In this document: piece after piece, positions 24,591 to 32,415 of the stretch | Layout: each line of letters opens with the position of its first letter | How positions within the stretch are numbered: the first letter of the stretch is position 1 | Source of the DNA: Streptomyces plumbidurans | GTDB lineage: Bacteria; Actinomycetota; Actinomycetes; Streptomycetales; Streptomycetaceae | Assembly (NCBI RefSeq): GCF_019857225.1 | Contig: NZ_JAFJSY010000043.1 | Span: 1-64,000 of the forward strand | DNA: 64,000 bases | Direction of reading: 5' to 3' | The notes under the pieces: generated by a model | Database searches by the model: none | Seen by the model: the letters and a program-made list of their open reading frames with translations, nothing else | What the model was told of the DNA's origin: nothing | Translations under genes and position numbers: made by a program

Positions 24591-24677
24591 TGCGCGTTCA
24601 CCAACCTGCCCACACTCAATGTGCGTTCACCAACCTGCCCCCCACTCGATGCGCATTCCCCAACCTGCCCCCACTTG
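24591..24677. repeat. Three tandem 28-30-bp repeats upstream of pucR
   Basis: Units start at 24591, 24620 and 24650. The shared core on the plus strand is TGYGCRTTCMCCAACCTGCCC, followed by a short CACT-type tail; on the minus strand this is GGGCAGGTTGG upstream of pucR by 48-134 bases. About three helical turns per unit would place three protein dimers on one DNA face. They are likely binding sites for the PucR protein; no spacer-repeat alternation, so not CRISPR. Confidence 0.7.
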
Positions 24678-24701
24678 CGCTGCCCGTCCACGCCATCATG
24701 G

Positions 24702-25817
24702 TCATACGGCCTGGCCGGGGATCCACTCGATACGGCGCGTGACGCCGTCCAGCTCTCCCTCCAGCGGGACCACGCCGATGCCGGGGTCGGTGGGCACCGT
24801 CAGATGGCCCTCGCGCACGACGAACGGCTCGGTGATGTCGGTCTTGTAGTAGCGCTCCGAGCCCGAGGTGTCTCCCGGCAGGGTGAAGCCCGGCAGGGCG
24901 GCGAGCGCGAGGTTCGCGGCCCTGCCGATGCCCGTCTCCAGCATTCCGCCGCACCAGACCGGCACGCCGTGCGCGGCGCAGACGTCGTGGATGCGTCGCG
25001 CTTCCAGGTAACCGCCCACCCGGCCGGGCTTGATGTTGACGATCGCGCAGGCGCCGAGCCGGATCGCGTCCGCCGCCGCGCGCGCCGACGTGATGGACTC
25101 GTCGAGGCAGATGGGTGTGCGGATCTGCTGAGCCAGCCGGGCGTGGGCGAGGATGTCGTCCTCGGGCAGCGGTTGCTCGATCAGCAGCAGGTCGTAGCCG
25201 TCCAGGCGGGCCAGGTGGCGGGCGTCGGCCAGGGTGTACGCGGCGTTCGCGTCGACCTGGAGCAGCAGGTCGTCCCCGAAGCGTTCGCGCACGGCACGCA
25301 CCGGCGCCACGTCCCAGCCGGGCTCGATCTTGAGCTTGATGCGGACGTAGCCGGCGTCGAGATATCCGGCGACGCTGTCGAGCAGCGCCGGGATTGAGTC
25401 CATGATGCCGACCGAGACGCCACACGCCACCCGGTCCCGCACGGCGCCCAACTCGCGGGCCAACGGGCGTTCCGCCGCCCGTAGTTCGGCGTCCAGGACA
25501 CCCATCTCCAGCGCTGCCTTGGCCATCCGGTGACCCTGGAACGGGGCCAGCGCGGTGGCAACCGAGCCGGCATCGAGACGGTCCGCGCGGGCGAGCGCCG
25601 GGATCAGGAAGCGGCGCAGCATGTCGGCGGCGGCGTCGGTGTATTCGGAGGAGTACAGCGGGCTCGCCATCGCCACGCACTCGCCCCATCCCTCGCCCTC
25701 GTCGGTGACGACGCGAAGGATCAGTGCTTCCCGGCTGGTGACGGTGCCGAAGGACGTACGGAACGGCGCCACCAGGGGCATGTCGATGTGGCGCAGCTCA
25801 ACACCCGTCAGCTTCAT
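24702..25817 (-). CDS. N-acylamino acid racemase / o-succinylbenzoate synthase (enolase superfamily)
   Basis: 371 residues, very close to the Amycolatopsis N-acylamino acid racemase as I recall it (MPLVAPFRTSFGT, GEGWGECVAMASPLYSSEY, GHRMAKAALEM). Catalytic residues fall at the same numbers: KxK K161/K163, metal ligands D189, E214 and D239, and general base K263. The family interconverts N-succinyl D- and L-amino acids and often also makes o-succinylbenzoate. No menaquinone genes are near, while a GNAT and an M20 deacylase overlap it directly, so racemase in a D-to-L conversion route is the better reading. The ATG overlaps the GNAT stop (ATGA). Confidence 0.9.
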   Translation of the reverse strand: MKLTGVELRHIDMPLVAPFRTSFGTVTSREALILRVVTDEGEGWGECVAMASPLYSSEYTDAAADMLRRFLIPALARADRLDAGSVATALAPFQGHRMAKAALEMGVLDAELRAAERPLARELGAVRDRVACGVSVGIMDSIPALLDSVAGYLDAGYVRIKLKIEPGWDVAPVRAVRERFGDDLLLQVDANAAYTLADARHLARLDGYDLLLIEQPLPEDDILAHARLAQQIRTPICLDESITSARAAADAIRLGACAIVNIKPGRVGGYLEARRIHDVCAAHGVPVWCGGMLETGIGRAANLALAALPGFTLPGDTSGSERYYKTDITEPFVVREGHLTVPTDPGIGVVPLEGELDGVTRRIEWIPGQAV

Positions 25818-26782
25818 CGTTCTTCCTCGCTCTTCGCGTCGGACTCCGTCATACGGGACGCCCCGGGGCGCCGCAGGATGTACCAGCCGCTCCGGTCGAA
25901 GCCGGTGACATGGGCGCCCTCCGCCATCAAGCCGCCCAGGACTTCGCGCAGTGCCGCGCGCCAGTCCTTGGCCGCCCCCGGAGCGGCAAGCCGCAGGCGC
26001 TCGATGTCCGCAGGGACCGCTACGAGCAGGGTGGAGGAGGCGAACGTGCCCGTCACCGGGCCGCCGCTGGGACCTCGGTCCAGGGCCACCGCGGCGCCCG
26101 CCGCCCGGCAGCTCGCGGCGTCGGCCGGGGCGAAATCGCCGGCGCAGGCCGCGCGGACCGGCTCACCGGCCAGCTGCCACCGCGTCAGCAGACGGTCGGT
26201 GTCGTCGCCGCCGTTGATGGCGTCATGGACGCCGCCGTAGAAGTTGGTCAGATACTCCTCGGGCCGGGCGCCGAGCTTGACCAGGTTGAAGTAGGCGTTG
26301 CGGCGGATCAGCGGGTCGAAGGTCCAGTGGATTTCCGACACGCCCCGCTGCAGGGACCAGGCCCGCTGATGCAGCTTGAGGGCATAGCCCACGCTGCGGC
26401 CGCGGGCCACCTCCAACACCCCGGCGATGTGGCTGTGCAGGGTTTCGTCGGCCGGCGCGCCGAAGAAGCCGACGCAGGCGCCGACCAGTTCGTCGCCGTC
26501 GAAGGCTCCGCCGACGTAGTTGCCCGACTTCGCCAGAGCCCGCAGCAGTTCGCCGGTCATCGGTGCGCCGAGGGGACCGGGCTGCCAGATGCCGTTGAAC
26601 AGGCTGTGCACCGCGTCGAGTTCACGAGCGGAGGTCACCTCGCGGACCTGCGTCCCGGCGGCGGCCGCCGCCGCGGCGGCCTGGGTCACGGCTTCGCTCG
26701 CGACGGCGCGGATCGCTTCCCCGGCGGGTTCGCCAGGGTCGAGGACAGGCATGACGCTGCCTGCCGGTGGAACGTCCGTCAT
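25814..26782 (-). CDS. GNAT acyltransferase, candidate N-succinyltransferase of D-amino acids
   Basis: 322 residues, starting at ATG 26782 (MTDVPPAGSV) inside the M20 stop (ATGA). GNAT fold: VREVTSARELDAVHSLFNGIW, then GGAFDGDELVGACVGFFG, then HSHIAGVLEVARGRSVGYALKLHQRAWSL with R-G-R-S-V-G-Y as the pyrophosphate loop, then IHWTFDPLIRRNAYFNL. FDPLxxxNAxxNxxKLG is typical of the longer GNAT group that sits with N-succinylamino acid racemases. It would acylate free D-amino acids with succinyl-CoA (acetyl-CoA not excluded). The upstream frame stays open but has no support as coding. Confidence 0.85.
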   Translation of the reverse strand: MTDVPPAGSVMPVLDPGEPAGEAIRAVASEAVTQAAAAAAAAGTQVREVTSARELDAVHSLFNGIWQPGPLGAPMTGELLRALAKSGNYVGGAFDGDELVGACVGFFGAPADETLHSHIAGVLEVARGRSVGYALKLHQRAWSLQRGVSEIHWTFDPLIRRNAYFNLVKLGARPEEYLTNFYGGVHDAINGGDDTDRLLTRWQLAGEPVRAACAGDFAPADAASCRAAGAAVALDRGPSGGPVTGTFASSTLLVAVPADIERLRLAAPGAAKDWRAALREVLGGLMAEGAHVTGFDRSGWYILRRPGASRMTESDAKSEEER

Positions 26783-27972
26783 GAAGGGTCTCCCTCGGGC
26801 GGCCGGATGTTCCCGGCCGGCTGATACGCCCTGTCCCGGGGCGATGGATCGGCCAGCAGATCGTCCGTCAGGGCGGTCAACAGCGCGGTACGGCCGGGCA
26901 GTTCGGCGACGATCACATGCTCGTCGTCGGCGTGCGCTCCGCCCCCCACCGCGCCGAGCCCGTCCAGGGTCGGCGTGCCGACGCCCGCGGTGAGATTGCC
27001 GTCGGAGGCTCCCCCGACGGCCGCGCCAGTGGGCGCGGCCAGACCGAGCCGGTCGGCCAGGGTGACCGCGCGGGCGAAGAGCACGGCGGACGCCTCGTGT
27101 TCCAGCGGCGGACGGTTGGGGCCGCCGGTGATCTCCAGCCGGGCGCCGTCCGACACCGGCCGCAGCGCCCGCATCGCCCGGTCCACGCGCGCCTGTTCGG
27201 CCGCGTCCCGTACGCGTACGTCGACGGTGAACCGCCCGGCTTCGGGGACGGTGTTGGTGGTGGTACCCGACGTCAGTACCGTCGGCGTCACACTCGTACC
27301 CCGCCCGGGGTCGGCGAGCGCGCCCACCGCGATGACCTGATGGGCCAGTTCGAGCGTGGTGTTGACACCACGTTCGGGTTCGAGGCCGGCGTGCGCGGCC
27401 CGGCCGTACGCCTCGACCCCGTACAACGACACACCCTTGCGCGCGGTCTTGAGGGCGCCGCCGTCGGCGGAGGCCTCCAGCACGAGCGCCGCGGCGCAGC
27501 CGGACGCCTCCTCCTCGACCAGCCACCGTGACGTCGGCGATCCCATCTCCTCGTCGCCGGTGACCAACACGGTGACACCCGACGGGTCGGGCAGGGCCGC
27601 GACAGCATGGAACGCCATGACCAGTCCGGCCTTCATGTCGAAGCACCCGGGGCCGCGTACGACGCCGTCCTCGACCACGAAGGGGTGGCGGCCTAGCGAG
27701 CCGATCGGCCACACCGTGTCGTGGTGCCCGAGCAGCAGCACCCGCGCGGGCCCATCGCCCAGCCGCCACCGCAGATGCGTACGCCCCTCGATCGTGATCC
27801 GTTCGGGCCGGACGCCGAGCCGGGCGGTGCCCAGTTCGGTGACCACGTCGGCGCTCGCGGCGACGGCGTCGAGATCGGCGCTCGGTGACTCGCAGCGCAC
27901 GAGGGTCTCGAGGTCGGCGAGCATCTGGGGCAGGGCCGCCGTCATGCGGGCGACAAGGGGGCGATCCGTCAT
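26779..27972 (-). CDS. M20-family metallopeptidase, candidate N-acyl-L-amino acid deacylase
   Basis: 397 residues, close to carboxypeptidase G2-type M20 enzymes. Metal-site motifs: GHHDTV (H83, D85), GPGCFDMKAG (D112), TGDEEMGS (E141/E142), VLEAS (E166) and GGAHADDEH near the C-terminus. The lid dimerisation domain (AYGRAAHAGLEPERGVN) is present. In racemase operons the M20 enzyme hydrolyses the N-acyl-L-amino acid and makes the route irreversible. Start and stop overlap its neighbours by 4 bases on both sides, so expression must be tightly balanced with them. Confidence 0.9.
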   Translation of the reverse strand: MTDRPLVARMTAALPQMLADLETLVRCESPSADLDAVAASADVVTELGTARLGVRPERITIEGRTHLRWRLGDGPARVLLLGHHDTVWPIGSLGRHPFVVEDGVVRGPGCFDMKAGLVMAFHAVAALPDPSGVTVLVTGDEEMGSPTSRWLVEEEASGCAAALVLEASADGGALKTARKGVSLYGVEAYGRAAHAGLEPERGVNTTLELAHQVIAVGALADPGRGTSVTPTVLTSGTTTNTVPEAGRFTVDVRVRDAAEQARVDRAMRALRPVSDGARLEITGGPNRPPLEHEASAVLFARAVTLADRLGLAAPTGAAVGGASDGNLTAGVGTPTLDGLGAVGGGAHADDEHVIVAELPGRTALLTALTDDLLADPSPRDRAYQPAGNIRPPEGDPS

Positions 27973-30900
27973 GAGGTGGTCACCATGGGCGTGGCGCGTG
28001 CGCCGTGGTGCAGATACCGCTCGCCGCCGGCCAGTGTGTAGAAGATCACCGGACGCCAGGTGCGGGTGTCTTCGTCCCGTACGGCGAAGTGGTCACCGGA
28101 GGCGTCCAGGGGGAGCATGGTGTACTCCTCCACGGGGTCGGGGACCAGTTCGGCCAGCGGACCCGTGATGGTGATCCGCAGCACCCCCTCGCCGTCCCGC
28201 TCCAGGACCTCCATGCGTGCTCCGGCGCGCTCGTAGAGGCCGACGTGGGGTGCGAGGTCGACCGTGGGCGGATGCGCCGGTGGTGCCACCGTGCGCGGCA
28301 TGTCGAGGCCGGCCAGCTCGGCGAAGAGCTCCTGGAAGAGGTCCTCGTACAGATCGCGTGCGTTGCCGCCGTTGGTCAGGAGTGTGACGGCGAGGCCCTC
28401 GGACGGCAGCAGGCGCAGGAACGCGGCCTGGCCGATGGTGTTTCCGTCGTGGCCCAGCACCAGTTGCCCGTCCCAGGTGAACCGGATCCAGCCGAGGCCC
28501 CAGGAGTCGCCGAGGGTGTACGGATCGGGCAGTTCGGCGTGCCGGTCGGCCATCTGCGTGGCCGCGGCCTCGCTGAGGAGTCGGCCGCCGTCCGCGGTGC
28601 GTCCGCCGTGCAGGTGTGCGCGGGCGAAGGCCAGCACGTCAGCGGCGGTGGAGGTGATCAGGCCGGCCGGTCCCAGTGAACGGGGCAGGCCCCACACCGG
28701 TGCCCGCCGCGGGGAACCGTCGTCGTCGAATCCGTCGTGGCCGACCGCCGCGCGGTACAGCAGCGCCTCCTCGGGCATGGTCACGGTGTGCCGCAGTCCC
28801 AGACGGGCGAAGACCCGCTCGTTGATCGCCTGGTCCCAGGTGGTACCGGTGATCTTCTCCACGACCCGGCCCATGAGGGAGAAGCCGGAGTTGCAGTACG
28901 ACCATGTGGCGCCGAGGGGGTGGTTCTGCGGCACGTCCGCGAGGCCCGCGACGTATTTCTCCAGGCAGTCGTCGCCGCGCCCGGTGTCGGTGAAGACGTC
29001 GCCGTCGATGCCGCTGGTGTGCGTGAGCAGATGCCGCATCGTCACGGCCTTGGTGATCTCCGCGTCGGCCAGGGCCAGTTCGGGCAGAACGGTGATCAGT
29101 GGTGCGTCCAGGTCGAGCAGGCCCTCGTCGACCAGTTGCATGACCATGGTGGCCGTCCAGACCTTCGACACCGAGCCGATCTGGAAGAGCGAGTCGGTGG
29201 TCGCCGTCACCCCTGTCTCGACGTTGAGCACACCGTGGGCGGCCTCGACCAGCTCGTCGTCCTGGGCGCCGTTCGCGTCCGGACGGGTCCGCAGGATGCC
29301 GAGGGTCGCGCCGGGTACCCGGTGTCGCGCTGCCAGGGCGGCGAGCCGCCGCTGCCAGTGCGCGCGGTCGATCGGCGGCCGCCTCCTGCCCTCGCCGCCG
29401 GCGTACCGTTCCACCCACTCGGCGACCCGGCCGTTGAAGTCCAGCAGGTGCGACGGGGGGCCTTCGAGTACGAACAGGTGGGAGCCGCCGGGGTAGAGGA
29501 CCATCTGGGTCGGCACGTCGCGCTCGCGCAGGGCGGTGTGCCACTGGGTGGCCTGGCCCACCGGGCAGACCAGGTCGTCGGTGCCGTGCAGGATCAGGGT
29601 GGGGGTGTGCACCTGGTCGACCCGGGTCAGGGGGGACATGGCGGCGTACCGGTCGGGATCCGCCCAGGGCGGTCCGCCGAATTCGTACGTGGCCAGGAAG
29701 TGCCCGTCCTCGGCGGAGCCGGCCATGCTGGTCAGGTCGCTGACGATGCCGCCGGCGACTGCGGCGGCGAACCGGTCGTCGTGGCTGGTCAGATAGCAGG
29801 TCATATAGCCGCCGTAGCTGTATCCCGTGACCGCGAGCCGGGCCGGGTCGGCGATGCCCTCGGCGACCAGCGCGTCCACCGGCTCCAGGAAGTCCTGCGC
29901 GTCGCCGACGCCCCATACTCCGTTGACGGCGTCGAAGAACGCCTCTCCGTATCCGTCGCTGCCGCGCGGGTTGATCAGCAGTACGTTCCAGCCGCGGGCG
30001 GCCAGGAGCTGGTGGTAGAGGTGAATGGAATCGGCGGCGGCGTTCCACGCGTTGTGCGGGCCGCCGTGTATGTCGAGCAGCAGCGGCCGCGGCGCAAAGT
30101 CATCCGCCGACCGCCCGCTGATCAGCCAGCCCTGGACCACGGTGCCGTCGGAGATGGTGAACTCCCGCTCCACGCGCGGGAACAGCTCGACGTCGGACAG
30201 GGGCGCACCGTGCGCGGTGCGGACGGTCCACGACCCCGACGTGAGGTCGAGGACGGCGATCTCGCCGAAGGAGGTGGGGGTGGCGAGGACGAGCGCGACG
30301 GTGCTGCCGCGAACCGTCATGCCGGAGATGGTGTGCCCGGCGCCGCCGAGCAGCAGGCGGGGTTCGTACCCCCGGTCCGTGCCGTCGAGATCGGCGGCGT
30401 AGAGGTGTGTGCAGCCGCGGTCGCGGACGCAGAACAGCACCGTGCGGCCGTCGCCGGTGAGTTGGGGCAGCGCGCCGGGGTAGCCGGGGCCTCCCGGCAT
30501 GACATTGCGGTCGAGCGACGAGGCGAGGTCCGTGACACCCGTGCCGGATTCTCCGTCGACCGGGACGTGCAGCAGGCGTGCGTGGCCCACTGGTTCGCCG
30601 AGGTGGCCGACGACCAGCAGCGCGTCGCCGTCCGCCGTCCAGTCGGCGCTCGTGGCCACGCATTCGGCGGGGCCGACCCGTACGGGTGTCGCCGCGGGGT
30701 CGTCGACGGCGACGATGTGGGTGGCGGACTGCGCGGTCAGGTCGGCGTTGGGCGCCGTCGCGGCGGTGAACGCCAGCCGCGTGCCGTCCGGGGACCAGGC
30801 GGGCCGGGAGGCGTACCAGTCCCCGTCGGTGATCTGACGGCACCGGCCGGTGGTGAGGTCGAGGACGTGCAGATGCCGGCGGACGGTGCCGGCCAGCCCT

Positions 30901-31370
30901 GCCCCGTCGCTCTGGAAGTCGAGCCGGTCGACGACCACCGGCCGGCCCGTCGCGCTCGGTCCCGGCGCGTCCGGGACGGCGGCGATGTCGACCGGCGCGC
31001 TGAAGGCGATCCGGGTGCCGTCCGGGCTCCACAAGGGAGCACCGGCACCGAGGGGCAGCGAGGTCAACTGCTCGGCCTCGCCGCCGTCCACCGGCAGTTG
31101 CCACAGCTGCGGGGGGCCGTCGCTCGCGCGCAGGAAAGCGATCCGCGTACCGTCCGGCGACCAGCCCGGCGCCTGGTCACCGCCGCCTCGGGTCAACTGC
31201 CGGGCGTCGCCTGCGGCTCGGGCTATCAGCCAGAGGTTGTGGACGATCCGGTCGGCCTCCAGGTCGCTGGTGCGCAGCACGTACACGATCCGTTCGCCGT
31301 CCGGCGACAGCGCGGGATGCTCGGGGGTCGCGATGCCTGCCAGGTCCTCCAGGCGCAGGGACCGAGTCAT
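27969..31370 (-). CDS. S9 prolyl-oligopeptidase-type peptidase fused to a serine beta-lactamase-fold (S12) domain
   Basis: 1133 residues from ATG 31370 (MTRSLRLEDL) after GGAGG. Residues 1-400: beta-propeller with WSPDGTRIAF repeats. Residues 400-655: alpha/beta-hydrolase peptidase with GYSYGG (S518), D598/D599 and H631. Residues 670-1133: beta-lactamase-fold hydrolase with SVSK (S733, K736) and Y825-C-N827, plus a lipocalin-like C-terminal domain. Both active sites are intact and there is no signal peptide, so it acts on imported peptides. S12 enzymes include D-aminopeptidases and DD-peptidases. The S12 half resembles the separate protein at 37300. I know of no common protein with this fusion. 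ATGA overlap with the M20 gene. Confidence 0.9.
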   Translation of the reverse strand: MTRSLRLEDLAGIATPEHPALSPDGERIVYVLRTSDLEADRIVHNLWLIARAAGDARQLTRGGGDQAPGWSPDGTRIAFLRASDGPPQLWQLPVDGGEAEQLTSLPLGAGAPLWSPDGTRIAFSAPVDIAAVPDAPGPSATGRPVVVDRLDFQSDGAGLAGTVRRHLHVLDLTTGRCRQITDGDWYASRPAWSPDGTRLAFTAATAPNADLTAQSATHIVAVDDPAATPVRVGPAECVATSADWTADGDALLVVGHLGEPVGHARLLHVPVDGESGTGVTDLASSLDRNVMPGGPGYPGALPQLTGDGRTVLFCVRDRGCTHLYAADLDGTDRGYEPRLLLGGAGHTISGMTVRGSTVALVLATPTSFGEIAVLDLTSGSWTVRTAHGAPLSDVELFPRVEREFTISDGTVVQGWLISGRSADDFAPRPLLLDIHGGPHNAWNAAADSIHLYHQLLAARGWNVLLINPRGSDGYGEAFFDAVNGVWGVGDAQDFLEPVDALVAEGIADPARLAVTGYSYGGYMTCYLTSHDDRFAAAVAGGIVSDLTSMAGSAEDGHFLATYEFGGPPWADPDRYAAMSPLTRVDQVHTPTLILHGTDDLVCPVGQATQWHTALRERDVPTQMVLYPGGSHLFVLEGPPSHLLDFNGRVAEWVERYAGGEGRRRPPIDRAHWQRRLAALAARHRVPGATLGILRTRPDANGAQDDELVEAAHGVLNVETGVTATTDSLFQIGSVSKVWTATMVMQLVDEGLLDLDAPLITVLPELALADAEITKAVTMRHLLTHTSGIDGDVFTDTGRGDDCLEKYVAGLADVPQNHPLGATWSYCNSGFSLMGRVVEKITGTTWDQAINERVFARLGLRHTVTMPEEALLYRAAVGHDGFDDDGSPRRAPVWGLPRSLGPAGLITSTAADVLAFARAHLHGGRTADGGRLLSEAAATQMADRHAELPDPYTLGDSWGLGWIRFTWDGQLVLGHDGNTIGQAAFLRLLPSEGLAVTLLTNGGNARDLYEDLFQELFAELAGLDMPRTVAPPAHPPTVDLAPHVGLYERAGARMEVLERDGEGVLRITITGPLAELVPDPVEEYTMLPLDASGDHFAVRDEDTRTWRPVIFYTLAGGERYLHHGARATPMVTTS

Positions 31371-31428
31371 GAAGGGCCTCCTCAGTGATGACGTGCGGGT
31401 GTGTAAGGGGCAAGAGAGCGCGGCGCGT

Positions 31429-32415
31429 TCACGTCGCCACGTCCGACGACGTGGACAGAGCGGCGGCGTAGTGGCAGGCGGTGGAGTGCATACGGCCAAG
31501 GGCGCCGACCGTGGGGTCGAGGCTCAGGCAGTCGGTACGGCTGGGCAGCGCCAGCGGTCCTACGGGACAGCGCGGGTGGAAGCGGCATCCGGCCGGCGCG
31601 TGGTGCGGGTCGGGCGGTTCGGTGTCCATGACGGCGCCGCTCTCCTCACGCACACCGTCCCCTGCGTATCCGTCCCGGTGCGGTGCCGCCGCCAGCAGCT
31701 CCCGGGTGTAGGGGTGCTGAGGGTCCGTCAGCACCTCGTGGGCGGGGCCGCATTCGACGATACGGCCGAGGTACATCACCGCGATGATGTCGCTGACGTA
31801 GCGCACCACGGCGAGGTTGTGCGAGATGAACAACATGCCCAGCCGGGTACGCCGTTGCAGGTCGCGCACGAGGTTGAGCACGGTGCCCTGCACCGACACG
31901 TCCAGCGCCGAGGTGATCTCGTCCGCGACGACGATCTGCGGCCGGGCCGCCAACGCCCGTGCCAGCGCGACGCGTTGGCACTGCCCGCCGGAGAGCTCGG
32001 CCGGCCGGGAGGAGACGTGCGCCGCGTCCAGGCCCACCAGGCCGAAGAGCCGGGCGACCTCGGCGCGACGCGTGGCGGCGTCGGTGCGCGGGATCGCCTC
32101 GGCCACCGAGTCGCCGGCACTCATCCGCGGGTCCAGGGAGGCGTACGGCTCCTGGAACACCATCTGCACCGCCTTGCCGGACCTGCCCGCCGTACGGTGA
32201 CGGATGTCGCGGCCGTCGAGCAGGACCCGTCCCGCGGCGACCGGCGCCAGACCGACGGCCGCGCGGGCCAGCGTGGACTTGCCCGAGCCGGAATCCCCCA
32301 CCAGGCCGACCACCTGCCCCGTGGGCACGGTCAGGCTCACCCCGTCGACGGCTCTCATGGCCCTGCGCCCGGTGCCGTAGCACACGGTGACATCCTCGAA
32401 GCGCAGCTCGCTCAC
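31429..32415 (-). CDS. Peptide ABC transporter ATP-binding protein (DppF/OppF type)
   Basis: 328 residues. Walker A GDSGSGKST, Q-loop MVFQEPYASLDPRM, signature LSGGQCQRVALAR (the Q-C in place of the common Q-R), Walker B IVVADEITSALD with Ile where most have Pro, H-loop ISHNL. The C-terminal oligopeptide region has the usual Cys cluster (AGCRFHPRCPV... TDC... CHYA) that can bind an FeS or metal centre. With the fused DppD domain next door it makes the ATPase pair of a peptide importer. Overlaps dppCD by 4 bases. Confidence 0.9.
   Translation of the reverse strand: MSELRFEDVTVCYGTGRRAMRAVDGVSLTVPTGQVVGLVGDSGSGKSTLARAAVGLAPVAAGRVLLDGRDIRHRTAGRSGKAVQMVFQEPYASLDPRMSAGDSVAEAIPRTDAATRRAEVARLFGLVGLDAAHVSSRPAELSGGQCQRVALARALAARPQIVVADEITSALDVSVQGTVLNLVRDLQRRTRLGMLFISHNLAVVRYVSDIIAVMYLGRIVECGPAHEVLTDPQHPYTRELLAAAPHRDGYAGDGVREESGAVMDTEPPDPHHAPAGCRFHPRCPVGPLALPSRTDCLSLDPTVGALGRMHSTACHYAAALSTSSDVAT

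Noticed and set aside
24591-24677. CRISPR-like array
   Set aside because: The units abut without unique spacers and there are only three; no cas gene is present.
25814-27769. A 651-residue N-terminally extended GNAT protein
   Set aside because: The extension runs antisense-like through the M20 gene in another frame; the ATG at 26782 with the ATGA overlap is the natural start.
28737-31388. 883-codon plus-strand open frame, and similar long ones at 33756-35831 and 37066-40515
   Set aside because: They lie antisense to well-defined genes (S9-S12 fusion, Dpp permeases, S12 and FtsX permease). They are Gly/Val/Asp/Arg-rich mirror frames typical of GC-rich DNA.
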